Of a stretch of 17,474 nt of DNA, positions 7,364-14,604 are shown one piece after another. Source of the stretch: Bdellovibrio sp. Lineage in GTDB: Bacteria > Bdellovibrionota > Bdellovibrionia > Bdellovibrionales > Bdellovibrionaceae. The notes beneath the pieces were generated by a model. That model made no database searches, was not told the DNA's origin, and worked only from the letters and a program-made list of their open reading frames with translations. The DNA lies in assembly GCA_019104905.1 (NCBI GenBank), contig JAHRXB010000062.1:1-17474 (forward strand), read 5' to 3'. Numbering within the stretch: the first letter of the stretch is position 1; each line of letters starts with the position of its first letter. A program made the translations under genes and the position numbers.

Positions 7364-8233
7364 ATGGATCTGCGAATTGGAATATCAGGATGGGTTTATT
7401 CGCCATGGCGGAAGGTGTTTTATCCGAAGGATTTGCCTCAAAAACGGGAGCTCTATTTCGCCAGTCGCCAGGTTAGTTCCATCGAAATCAATAGTTCTTT
7501 TTATAGTTATCAAAAGCCTGAGACCTATCAGCGCTGGTTTAATGAAACTCCTAAAGACTTTTGCTTTTCAGTGAAAGGCCCCCAATACATCACACATGTT
7601 CGTCGCTTGAAAAATATCGAGATTCCCTTGGCGAATTTTTTTGCGTCGGGTGTGTTATTTCTGGGCGACAAGCTGGGGGCATTTTTATGGCAGTTTCCGC
7701 CAAACTTTCGCTTCGATGAAGATCGTCTTGAGGATTTTTTTAAACTCTTGCCGCGCTCCTTTGCCGATGCCGTAAAGCTTGCGAATTCTTCGGACCGATT
7801 TCAACCGGGCTATCCCACTTCTATCAGTCGGTCGAAGCGGCCTTTGCGTTATGCCATTGAAGTGCGCCATCATTCTTTTGAAAATCCTGATTTTATTCAC
7901 TTGATTCGCAAATACAACATTGCACTGGTTTTTGCCGACACCGCCGGAAAATGGCCCTATATGGAGGATGTGACCAGTGATTTTCTGTATCTCCGTCTTC
8001 ATGGTGATGAAGAGATCTATGTTAATGGATACGACACGGCGACGCTGCGTTTGTGGGCCCAGCGGATTCAAGTCTGGCGTCAGGGGCGAAGCCCCCAAGA
8101 CTCTTTAACTATTCTCGATTCCAAAGATGACGGACGCAGGCGGGATGTCTTTGTTTACTTTGACAATGATGTGAAGGTGCGTGCCCCTCAAGATGCACAA
8201 ACCCTGATGAAGCTTCTTAGAGGCGAAAAATAG
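7364..8233 (+). CDS. DUF72 (YecE-like) domain protein
   Basis: A 289-residue cytoplasmic protein, full length for the DUF72 family, which has a TIM-barrel-like fold and no firmly known reaction. Family marks seen: G-x-S-G-W at residues 7-10, F-Y-P-K-x-L-P at 19-25, the V-E/I-N-S-S-F-Y block near 40-47, a Phe-Ser-Val-Lys-Gly strand near 68-72, A-I-E-V-R-H (about 164-169), a F-A-D-T-A-G strand (about 191-196), a Y-L-R-L-H-G strand (about 208-213), and the closing V-Y-F-D-N-D near 265-270. The ATG lacks a clear ribosome site. The gene stops nine bases from the end of a gene coming the other way, with no obvious terminator between them. It has no functional link to its neighbours that I can see. 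Confidence 0.9.
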   Translation: MDLRIGISGWVYSPWRKVFYPKDLPQKRELYFASRQVSSIEINSSFYSYQKPETYQRWFNETPKDFCFSVKGPQYITHVRRLKNIEIPLANFFASGVLFLGDKLGAFLWQFPPNFRFDEDRLEDFFKLLPRSFADAVKLANSSDRFQPGYPTSISRSKRPLRYAIEVRHHSFENPDFIHLIRKYNIALVFADTAGKWPYMEDVTSDFLYLRLHGDEEIYVNGYDTATLRLWAQRIQVWRQGRSPQDSLTILDSKDDGRRRDVFVYFDNDVKVRAPQDAQTLMKLLRGEK

Positions 8234-8242
8234 ATTCCTCTG

Positions 8243-8917
8243 TCAGACCAAACCCTGGCGAAGGGCTTCCTGCAAAGCTTCGACACGGTTTGAGACATGC
8301 AGCTTTTGATAGATGATCTTCACATAACCTGCCACGGTCTGCGGACTCAAACCCATGTACTTAGCGGCCTCGGGCACGGTCATCCCTTTTGCTAGAAGGG
8401 CGAGGGTTTCATGTTCTCGTGCGCTTAAATGGGTCTTTTTAACCTCCTGCCGAGGCGAGTGAAAATAACCCAAAAGCCGACGAGCAATGGACGGCGACAG
8501 AGGTGGTTCGCCCTTTTCAAGCCGTTTTAAGGCGTTCACTAAAAACTCAGCACTTTCTCCTTTAAGAAGATACCCCGAGGCCCCCGCAGAAAGAGCGTCA
8601 AAGAGATAAGACTCATCATCATACATCGTGACGACAATGGCTTTGGCTTCGGGCTCTTGGTTGTGAATTTGACGAAGCAACTCAATGCCAGACCCATCAG
8701 GCAGCCCCAGGTCGACAAAACAAAACTCCAATTTACGGCGGGGAGCAGCTTTACTTCTGTGCATAAGCCAAGCAAAGGCACTTTTATAGTCGGGCGCCGT
8801 CTCAATTTGCAGGTGTGGTAAGGCTTGTTTGATAATCTGACAAAGAAAATCCCGCGTTGCAGGTTGATCCTCGACAAATAGACAAAGACTTTGATGATCT
8901 AAATAGACTTCAGGCAT
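8243..8917 (-). CDS. NarL/LuxR-family response regulator
   Basis: A 224-residue two-domain regulator. The receiver domain (about 10-130) has the acidic pair E16-D17, phospho-acceptor D69 in F-V-D-L-G-L-P-D-G, switch T97 and K119. The C-terminal LuxR-type helix-turn-helix (about 162-224) carries L-S-x-R-E, then A-K-G-M-T-V-x-E-A-A, S-x-x-T-V-x-x-Y-V-K and K-L-H-V-S-N-R. Phosphorylation should promote dimerisation and promoter binding. It follows a HisKA_3 sensor kinase on the same strand after 50 bases, and HisKA_3 kinases typically pair with NarL-type regulators, so the two form one system. No strong ribosome site precedes the ATG. All active-site residues are intact; target genes are unknown. 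Confidence 0.93.
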   Translation of the reverse strand: MPEVYLDHQSLCLFVEDQPATRDFLCQIIKQALPHLQIETAPDYKSAFAWLMHRSKAAPRRKLEFCFVDLGLPDGSGIELLRQIHNQEPEAKAIVVTMYDDESYLFDALSAGASGYLLKGESAEFLVNALKRLEKGEPPLSPSIARRLLGYFHSPRQEVKKTHLSAREHETLALLAKGMTVPEAAKYMGLSPQTVAGYVKIIYQKLHVSNRVEALQEALRQGLV

Positions 8918-8967
8918 TGTGAATGAAGTTTATCGTATTTTTCCCTAGGGTTTCAACCTCGAACTGC

Positions 8968-11025
8968 TCAACAGGGGATTGTTAATGATATGAGGACGCC
9001 CCCGTCGGATGGAACTTCAATCTTGAAAGAGCCGCCGACGTCCATCACGCGGCGCTGGATGTTTCTAATACCAAACCCTTGTTGGACTTCGCCAAAAGAC
9101 TCTTTGGGGAGTCCTTGTCCATTATCTTGAGTTGATACGGTGAGAGCGTCTTTCGTTTTGTTAATATTTACATAAAGCTCAGTCGCTTGTGAGTGGCGAA
9201 TCACGTTGCTGACAATCTCCCTCAAGGACGACGTGAGGGCCTTTTGTTTTCGATAGTCCAATGGGCGATCCTCAAGACTTGTCATGGGCCAGATGAGTTC
9301 TATATTGACGGTACTTAGGCGTTGACTGGTTTCGTAGCGAAGATCAGCGAGAATTTGATTTAAAGAAGCCTCTTCCCCTGAAATTCCGCGAACAATGGAG
9401 CGAATGTCTGAAAGCGCTCCTTGAATGGTGGGTTTGAGCTTTTCGTCTGCGATATAGAGTCCACTAAGAAGGCGCGCGCCAACATCGTCATGAAGATCCT
9501 GAGCGACACGTCGACGCTCTTCACTAACCCCTCGGTCATAAGCTTCGCGGTTGGATTCTGCCTGTCTAATCAGAGAGACAATCTGCTGCGCCAGTTGTTT
9601 GGATTGAAGATCAAAAAGACCTCGTCCGGCCCAAGGGTAGGATAGTTTAAGGGCTCCGGAACCGGCGACAGGAGGTAAAAGTAAAACAAGTCCATCTTCT
9701 TCAATCTTCACTAGGGCGGAGGTGTCCGTATTTTCGGATACCTCTAAGGGGTCAAAGAGCTTTTTTATCAGAGCTTCCCATCGTTGACTGCGTATCTCTA
9801 AGGAGGGCGCGAAGGTCACATGCAGGGCTTCGGCAAGCAAGGTGAGGGGCTCTAAAGTCGCGCTCTTGCTAAATCTTCTTTGGACGATATCTCTCAAGGG
9901 TAAATAGAGGAAACCGACAACGAGAAGGGCTAGTCCTAAAGCGGGGATGCGCTCCACTCCTAGGATATAAATTAATGCCGCATCCAAGAGAACGAGGGCC
10001 ACGGCTCCGGTTGCATAAAAAAGAAATCGAAAGGCCCATTGTCCAACTTCGAACAGTCGATATTTCACCAGGCCTGCCGCAAGTCCTAAGTAGATAACGA
10101 GAAAAAATAGAAAGGAGTAACCTTGATCGAGCGGTTTTGTACCAATGAGAGTCGGAATGGTTGTGAAACTGATGAATCCCCCCGCTCCTATCATGACGGA
10201 GAGACCTAACCAGTTAAGGGACGCGCGCTCTAAGGGCTGTTTTTTAGTCACTAGAAATTGGGCGAGAACCGCCAACCCAACGCATATCAAGTAAGCGATA
10301 ACCATGATGCTGATGTTGGCTTCATTCGGCGCCCACTCCATGAGAAAAGCTGTTGTCCATAAAAAGAAGAAAACGGCCTGCGCCAGAGAAAGTGCTTTCC
10401 ATCGTGGCAGTCGAGAGGGGTAAATTAAAAAAAGAGTCAGGAGACTGCTGCCAAAGAGGTAAGCTCCCCATACATTAATAGCTTCCAAAAGCTGAAATAG
10501 GTCCACAGAAAGACCCAGCTCCCGTGTTGTATAGACAACCGATGAGACGGCAGCAATAAAAATGGCCATGCCACTGACAGCAAAAAGTCGACAGGCAAGG
10601 TCTTGAGGTCGTAAGGCCCAAATCCATCCCGCAAAGACCAGGGAGCAAAGTCCCACAAAAATAGGAATCCAGAACAGAAGAGGTAGGTCCTTGACGACTC
10701 GAGACGAAAGTGTCAGGCGCGCACGCCCTTCTTTCGACTCGATTGAGACTGCATGGGGACTTGCGGTGATGTTATAGATTATTTGTTGACGATCATAAAA
10801 GCGTTGAAGGTCGGATCGGGAGTTGAGTTCTCCGGGTTCAGATGTGAAATCAAGAGGCTCCAGAGTGATCTGCTCTAGGGGAGTGCTCAGCCTCGTTCCT
10901 GGTGACAGAGGGATGTTGGATTTAACTTGTCTGAGGGCGAGTTGAATCGTCAAGACCACCATTAAGATCCCCACAATCAGCGTTGAGGCTAGACGAACTC
11001 CTGGAGTGTTCACTTTGTTAAGCAT
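8968..11025 (-). CDS. Multi-pass membrane sensor histidine kinase (HisKA_3/NarL type)
   Basis: A 685-residue kinase counted from ATG 11025. Helix 1 (about 12-32) is followed by an ~80-residue extracytoplasmic segment (33-113), then about seven to eight membrane helices to residue ~380. A linker region (about 390-490) leads to the kinase core: HisKA_3 dimerisation box with E-E-R-R-R-x-A-x-D-L-H-D-D-x-G (phospho-His512), N-box E-I-V-S-N-V-I-R-H-S (about 603-612), D-N-G-Q-G-L (634-639) and G-F-G-I-R-N (650-655) of the ATP lid. It should autophosphorylate and pass phosphate to the regulator encoded 50 bases downstream. The sensor part matches no domain I can name. The frame stays open to a TTG at 11061, but the ATG gives a conventional positively charged start before helix 1. 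Neither candidate has a good ribosome site. A terminator lies just upstream, so it probably has its own promoter. Confidence 0.9.
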   Translation of the reverse strand: MLNKVNTPGVRLASTLIVGILMVVLTIQLALRQVKSNIPLSPGTRLSTPLEQITLEPLDFTSEPGELNSRSDLQRFYDRQQIIYNITASPHAVSIESKEGRARLTLSSRVVKDLPLLFWIPIFVGLCSLVFAGWIWALRPQDLACRLFAVSGMAIFIAAVSSVVYTTRELGLSVDLFQLLEAINVWGAYLFGSSLLTLFLIYPSRLPRWKALSLAQAVFFFLWTTAFLMEWAPNEANISIMVIAYLICVGLAVLAQFLVTKKQPLERASLNWLGLSVMIGAGGFISFTTIPTLIGTKPLDQGYSFLFFLVIYLGLAAGLVKYRLFEVGQWAFRFLFYATGAVALVLLDAALIYILGVERIPALGLALLVVGFLYLPLRDIVQRRFSKSATLEPLTLLAEALHVTFAPSLEIRSQRWEALIKKLFDPLEVSENTDTSALVKIEEDGLVLLLPPVAGSGALKLSYPWAGRGLFDLQSKQLAQQIVSLIRQAESNREAYDRGVSEERRRVAQDLHDDVGARLLSGLYIADEKLKPTIQGALSDIRSIVRGISGEEASLNQILADLRYETSQRLSTVNIELIWPMTSLEDRPLDYRKQKALTSSLREIVSNVIRHSQATELYVNINKTKDALTVSTQDNGQGLPKESFGEVQQGFGIRNIQRRVMDVGGSFKIEVPSDGGVLISLTIPC

Positions 11026-11058
11026 GCGGAATATTTTTAGTACTTTTTCGACGAATAG

Positions 11059-11094
11059 CAAACAAAGAAATAGGAGACTTCAATTGAAATCTCC
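11059..11094 (-). terminator. Rho-independent terminator of the outer-membrane-protein gene
   Basis: On the minus strand an 11-bp arm pair (11084-11094 with 11073-11083, one G-T wobble) forms a near-perfect 22-base inverted repeat centred on AATT. It is followed by the T-rich TATTTCTTTG. It starts 18 bases after the stop of the frameshifted gene and separates it from the kinase gene. Confidence 0.7.
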
Positions 11095-11112
11095 CTCTGG
11101 GGGTGAGAAGAG

Positions 11113-11683
11113 TTAGAAGGCAAAACCCGTTTTTAGCACGAATCCAAACTCATTACCGATGATTTGATTGACGCCAGCTTTGACAATAAAGTTCTTAGTG
11201 AGGAACTGCGACAGTCCTCCTTCCGCATACAGTTTAGTTCCGCCAACTTTTTTATCGGCCATTTGCATGCCGAATCCCAGATACGCTTCTGTCGCGTTTG
11301 AGATCTTCATTGGAATATCTAAATCCCCATACGAAGCGCCAAATGTTTGTTTCTGGAGATTTGTAATAGCCAAGCTTTAGGATGCGACTGAATTCAAGAC
11401 CATAGCTGATTGTGGAGTGATCAAAAATAGCGCCGAGAGTGAGATCCGTATGTTCGATGTCAATCTGTGCACTTCCATCAATACCTTGGGTGATCTTGCT
11501 GGTATCAATGCGCTCAGAGCGAACATTCGGAGCAGAAAGGTAATCCTGTTGTTGGGACTCAATACGATTTTGTTGTTTCTGTGCTTCTGTAATCTCATGT
11601 TGGGAGGGAGTTGTGAGGTCCGCATGAGCGTTGAGGGTGAGTGCAAGCAGAAGGAGGCTAAGTATTTGATTTTTTATTTTCAT
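11113..11683 (-). pseudogene. Frameshifted outer-membrane beta-barrel-like protein gene
   Basis: Two overlapping frames make one gene. The first (start ATG 11683) encodes a signal peptide (cleavage near Ala-His-Ala at about residue 21), a Gln-rich helical part (about 29-46) and strands up to G-L-E-F-S-R-I-L. The second resumes at about 11376 with L-A-I-T-N-L-Q-K-Q and gives four to five amphipathic strands ending in K-T-G-F-A-F, the terminal Phe typical of outer-membrane barrels. In the second frame a stop lies immediately before the junction, and the total length (571 bases) is one more than a multiple of three. A single extra base near 11376-11380, for example in the AAA of CTAAAGC, explains everything. 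Restored, the protein would be about 189 residues, small for a barrel. It could be a true pseudogene, a phase-variable state or a sequencing error. A ribosome site (AGGA) precedes the ATG and a terminator follows. Confidence 0.75.
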
Positions 11684-11704
11684 GTTTTTAGTGTCCTGGT
11701 ATCA

Positions 11705-11730
11705 ATAGCAGCCCGGAAATGGGCCGCTAT
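11705..11730 (-). terminator. Hairpin between lipoprotein gene and outer-membrane-protein gene
   Basis: ATAGCAGCCC (11705-11714) pairs with GGGCCGCTAT (11721-11730), ten positions with one mismatch and a six-base loop. It lies 12 bases after the lipoprotein stop. There is no U-run, so it may attenuate expression or stabilise the mRNA instead of fully terminating. Confidence 0.45.
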
Positions 11731-11742
11731 CGGGGAAAATAT

Positions 11743-12243
11743 TTATTGAACTTTGTAAGTGATCTCACCAGTTAAAGTGGTGCTGCAGGCTCCAGGGAAG
11801 GATCCAGTCATGTCCGCATTTGTGATGGTGATCTTATGTGTATTGGAATCATGTGTGACGGCTCCATTGCAGGAGGCTTCGCTCTCACAAGAGGCCGCGC
11901 ACGAAGAGGATGCATCCGCATCGTCGCCCCAGGAGTGACTGGCACTGTAGATCGCGCCAGAGGATTCAGTGATATATACCTGTACGAGGTGTTTCATAGA
12001 ACCCACAGTGGCCGTGGTTTTAATGCGTTTTACTCCAGATAAGCCGGAATCTTCATAGACGACGGAACTGACCGAAAGAGTTCCGTTGCCGTTGGATGGA
12101 CTAGAAGAGCTAGCGACAAGAGTCGCAGAACCACCGCCGCCGCCAGCACCGGTGCCGCCGCCTCCTGATGATGAGCTTCCGCATCCGACAAGTATATTCC
12201 CTAGAAAAATAGTCAATGAAGTGAGTGCAAGTTGTCTTTTCAT
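11743..12243 (-). CDS. Small Gly/Ser-rich lipoprotein, function unknown
   Basis: A 166-residue lipoprotein counted from ATG 12243, which has a strong GGAGGA site upstream; the frame extends further but without need. The signal sequence ends in the lipobox Leu-Val-Gly-Cys (Cys21). A low-complexity Ser/Gly linker (about 22-40) follows and would hold the globular part away from the membrane. The mature domain (about 45-166) is beta-rich and has four cysteines, three in a cluster near 112-121 and one in Gly-Ala-Cys near 149, possibly forming two disulphides. It ends in strand-like sequence, E-I-T-Y-K-V-Q. I do not recognise the domain. It is followed at 59 bases by the frameshifted outer-membrane-protein gene, so both may serve the cell surface. 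Its position upstream of the two-component genes may be chance. Confidence 0.8.
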   Translation of the reverse strand: MKRQLALTSLTIFLGNILVGCGSSSSGGGGTGAGGGGGSATLVASSSSPSNGNGTLSVSSVVYEDSGLSGVKRIKTTATVGSMKHLVQVYITESSGAIYSASHSWGDDADASSSCAASCESEASCNGAVTHDSNTHKITITNADMTGSFPGACSTTLTGEITYKVQ

Positions 12244-12309
12244 TCGAGTTCCTCCTGCGCCATTTTTTGTTTTAAAGAAAATGATTGGCAAGAGGCTCTA
12301 GACTATTTC

Positions 12310-12364
12310 AAAAAAAATACTCCGATGGAGGGTTCGAATCCCCCTTGAATAGGGGGTCTGGAGT
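12310..12364 (-). terminator. Compound terminator after the secreted-protein gene
   Basis: On the minus strand the outer arms ACTCC (12364-12360) and GGAGT (12323-12319) enclose a CCCCC/GGGGG hairpin with a seven-base loop (12356-12340). Eight U residues follow (12317-12310). It begins 18 bases after the stop at 12382. The same bases resemble a tRNA T-arm when read on the + strand. Confidence 0.55.
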
Positions 12365-12381
12365 TGGAATTTTCTGCTTGA

Positions 12382-13281
12382 TTAGAATTTGATATTCGGA
12401 AGTTCTAAAGACAAGGTGTCCGTATCGAAGATCGGTGTGTACGGATTTTCAGTCGGCGACGTGATGAAGACATTCAAGTCGATAACAAAGGCTCCGTTTT
12501 CTTTTGAGGGACTGTTGGTACGAAACCAATTTTCCATCTGTGTGGCGATGGCTGCGGCGGTCAGACTTGTCATCTTGGCAGAGGGGATTAAAAGAACCGG
12601 CAATTGTGTTTCAAGTTCGTCGGGACCTTGAATCAAATCATAGCTGTAGTCTACACGAAGTGCGAAGGTCGCCTCAGCGCCCGCGGGCTTGACCGCTTCG
12701 TCCAGCAGGCGAGTCATCCATTTTTCTAAAGTCAGAATCTCGTCAATCTTGGAATTTTTGAGAATCTTCGCAAGATTGTATTCTGCTCGGTAAATTACCA
12801 GAGGCTGAACGGCATTGGGGAAGTTGATCCACGGAGAGTAAGTGTTATCAAGAGTGTTCTTGATGCGACTACTGACCTGCGCTTCTTTGTTGATGAGGAT
12901 GTCCCAATTCTCAATACTCAAAGTGATCTCATTGTTTTCAAAGCGGACCTTCGGTTTTGCTAGGCCGGCGGGGTAACTCGATGGCGTCTCTACGGTCAGC
13001 TCAATCTTTTCAGCCCCCGCATTCTTGGCACGAAGAATAAGCGGATCCATCGTGGGCTTCGGTTTAACTTCAAGGATCTGTCGATCCCAGGGCCAACTTG
13101 TCTTAAGACGGACTGAGAAAGTGACCTTCTTCATTTCATCCAAAGTGGTGGCTTCGGGATTTGCTGAAAAACTCTGTGCAATGAGAGTCGGAGGAACAGA
13201 AGTTGTGGCAAAAACCGAATTGAGGGCTGCGAAGAAAGTGAGAGTTGCGGCAAGGAGGAGATATGATTTTTTTGTTTTCAT
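12382..13281 (-). CDS. Secreted protein of unknown function
   Basis: A 299-residue protein with a clear signal peptide (Lys-rich start, hydrophobic 7-22, cleavage near Val-Phe-Ala at about 23-25), so probably periplasmic or exported. The mature part has no cysteine and no membrane segment. The first half (about 40-130) looks beta-rich, with alternating hydrophobic residues. The middle (about 160-200) is helical, and the end returns to strands (L-S-L-E-L-P-N-I-K-F). I do not recognise a family or catalytic motif. The upstream sequence has only a weak GGGTGA about ten bases before the ATG. It lies 70 bases downstream of the YciI-like gene on the same strand and has a terminator behind it, so it could be read from that gene's promoter or its own. 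Confidence 0.8.
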   Translation of the reverse strand: MKTKKSYLLLAATLTFFAALNSVFATTSVPPTLIAQSFSANPEATTLDEMKKVTFSVRLKTSWPWDRQILEVKPKPTMDPLILRAKNAGAEKIELTVETPSSYPAGLAKPKVRFENNEITLSIENWDILINKEAQVSSRIKNTLDNTYSPWINFPNAVQPLVIYRAEYNLAKILKNSKIDEILTLEKWMTRLLDEAVKPAGAEATFALRVDYSYDLIQGPDELETQLPVLLIPSAKMTSLTAAAIATQMENWFRTNSPSKENGAFVIDLNVFITSPTENPYTPIFDTDTLSLELPNIKF

Positions 13282-13351
13282 ATATTTTAATTCACCCGTG
13301 AGTATTGTTACGACGACGATAAATGAGTTTACTTTTTTGTGGCCGTTTTTT

Positions 13352-13639
13352 CTATTTTACAAGCTCCGCCATCTCCGGAGCAAACAGAGCCGGGTTAAAC
13401 TCAACAACCTCATAAGAAGCGATGTTATTGACTTTAAACGGATCGTTCTCCAGGAAGTCCAAAAGCTTTTTCTTGTCATTCCCGCGCGCCAAGATAATCC
13501 CTCCTGTGCGAGGGACCTGAGACCCTGAAGCAAGGAGTAGTTTCATCTCATAGCCCAACTTTAAGAACTCACGGTGAGACGCTAAATATTCATCAACTTC
13601 GTTGAGCGGTTTAAGGTAAGTGACGGTTACAACAAACAT
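13352..13639 (-). CDS. YciI-family protein
   Basis: A 95-residue protein with the small ferredoxin-like fold pattern of YciI. It begins M-F-V-V-T-V-T-Y. His23 sits in the S-H-R-E-F-L helix, matching the conserved YciI histidine. Then come M-K-L-L-L-A-S-G, a G-G-I-I-L-A-R-G strand, and an E-N-D-P-F loop in which the Asp is also family-conserved. The family includes a few dehydrochlorinase-like enzymes, but most members have no known reaction; it is cytoplasmic. ATG 13639 is chosen over an upstream TTG because AGAGGA lies at a good distance. It is divergent from the CopD-like gene; the 136-base gap should hold promoters in both directions. Confidence 0.9.
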   Translation of the reverse strand: MFVVTVTYLKPLNEVDEYLASHREFLKLGYEMKLLLASGSQVPRTGGIILARGNDKKKLLDFLENDPFKVNNIASYEVVEFNPALFAPEMAELVK

Positions 13640-13775
13640 CAAAGCATCCTCTTGAAAGAATATGATCTATAGTGGATAAGGAAAAAGAACTATTTGAATT
13701 CTTCAGATATCACTTTAGGATGAACTTTGGATAATCTCCAGTTTTTTGACTCATTTTTACGCGGGAGGATAGGGT

Positions 13776-14243
13776 ATGAACCTTAACTATTATGCGATTT
13801 GGCGCGGAGTTCACGTTCTTTCCGTTCTTCTGTGGATTGGTGGGGTCGCTTTTGTTACGTTGGTTTTGATTCCGGCTTTACGTAAAGGGGGCGGGGATTA
13901 TGAGACCTTTGAAAAGCTTGAGCATCGTTTTGGAAATCAGGCGAAAATTACAACCCAGTTGGCTCTGATCTCGGGCTTAGCGATGCTTTGGGTGACAGAC
14001 ACTTGGGCGCGATTGCTGAATACTTGGTGGCTGTGGGCGATGCTTCTTGCTTGGGCGATGTTCACTTTGATGCTTTTTGTACTTGAGCCGATTGTCATTC
14101 ATAAGCTATTGCATCAGCGCGCGCAGAAGGATCCCAAGGGAACCTTGGAGTTACTGCAGAGATTGCATTATCTTTTGCTAGCGGTCGGCCTGGTTGCCCT
14201 TGTCGGGGGAGTGATCGGAGCCCATGGCGGAATGTGGTTTTAA
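13776..14243 (+). CDS. CopD-like four-helix membrane protein
   Basis: A 155-residue inner-membrane protein with four predicted helices (about 10-34, 57-76, 84-108, 130-150). Helix 1 has R10-x2-H13 followed by L-W-I-G-G, a pattern shared by CopD/HemJ-type proteins whose membrane histidines can hold haem or copper. Further histidines lie at 50, 109, 113, 131 and 150. Whether it binds metal is inference; the family is annotated loosely as copper resistance D or unknown membrane protein. The ATG has a strong GGGAGGA site. The next gene, 51 bases downstream, encodes a four-cysteine protein, so a metal- or redox-related operon is possible. Confidence 0.75.
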   Translation: MNLNYYAIWRGVHVLSVLLWIGGVAFVTLVLIPALRKGGGDYETFEKLEHRFGNQAKITTQLALISGLAMLWVTDTWARLLNTWWLWAMLLAWAMFTLMLFVLEPIVIHKLLHQRAQKDPKGTLELLQRLHYLLLAVGLVALVGGVIGAHGGMWF

Positions 14244-14255
14244 CGGGAAGATCTA

Positions 14256-14273
14256 TGAAGTCGGTGGACTTCA
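14256..14273 (+). repeat. Hairpin between CopD-like and four-cysteine genes
   Basis: TGAAGTC (14256-14262) pairs with GACTTCA (14267-14273) around GGTG. It ends 21 bases before the next start and has no U-run. It may be an attenuating or mRNA-stabilising element. Confidence 0.4.
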
Positions 14274-14294
14274 CTGGCGTGGCGAGAGGTTTTC

Positions 14295-14573
14295 GTGAAG
14301 CAAAATATTGAGATTTGTTCAGGATGTATTGCCCGATCTGTTGAAGGCGCAGGGGAAGATCTGGGACAGATCAAGAAAGATTTTTTGCATAAAGTCCTTG
14401 AACTTTTGCGTATGCAAAGACCCGATGTTGAATGGTCCCTTGAGACAACCTCATGTTATCGATTCTGTCCTCCCCATCGCCTTTCGCTGGTTGTTAATCA
14501 GAAGTTGGGTATGACTCGCGGGGCCTCCGTTGAGACGGTTGTTGATGACATCCTTTCGCGTTTTCGTAGCTGA
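14295..14573 (+). CDS. Four-cysteine DUF1636/ferredoxin-like small protein
   Basis: A 92-residue soluble protein with C8-x2-C11 at the N-terminus and C54-x3-C58 in T-S-C-Y-R-F-C-P-P-H. This Cys layout, with strand-helix-strand spacing and a C-terminal helix, recalls DUF1636 proteins and thioredoxin-like [2Fe-2S] ferredoxins. I infer metal or iron-sulphur binding and cannot name the partner. The start is GTG (14295) with GAGAGG five bases upstream. It sits between a CopD-like membrane protein and an MFS exporter on the same strand, all closely spaced. His61 just after the second Cys pair might be an extra ligand. Confidence 0.7.
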   Translation: MKQNIEICSGCIARSVEGAGEDLGQIKKDFLHKVLELLRMQRPDVEWSLETTSCYRFCPPHRLSLVVNQKLGMTRGASVETVVDDILSRFRS

Positions 14574-14604
14574 CATAAGTTTTTCTTCGCATTAGATTCT
14601 TTCT

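Noticed and set aside
11073..11094. 22-base inverted repeat as an operator for the kinase gene
   Set aside because: A T-rich run follows it on the minus strand and it sits just after a stop codon, so a terminator explains it better.
11113..11373. Separate 86-residue gene starting at TTG 11373
   Set aside because: It has no signal peptide or ribosome site, starts immediately after an in-frame stop, and is the natural continuation of the 11683 frame after one base shift.
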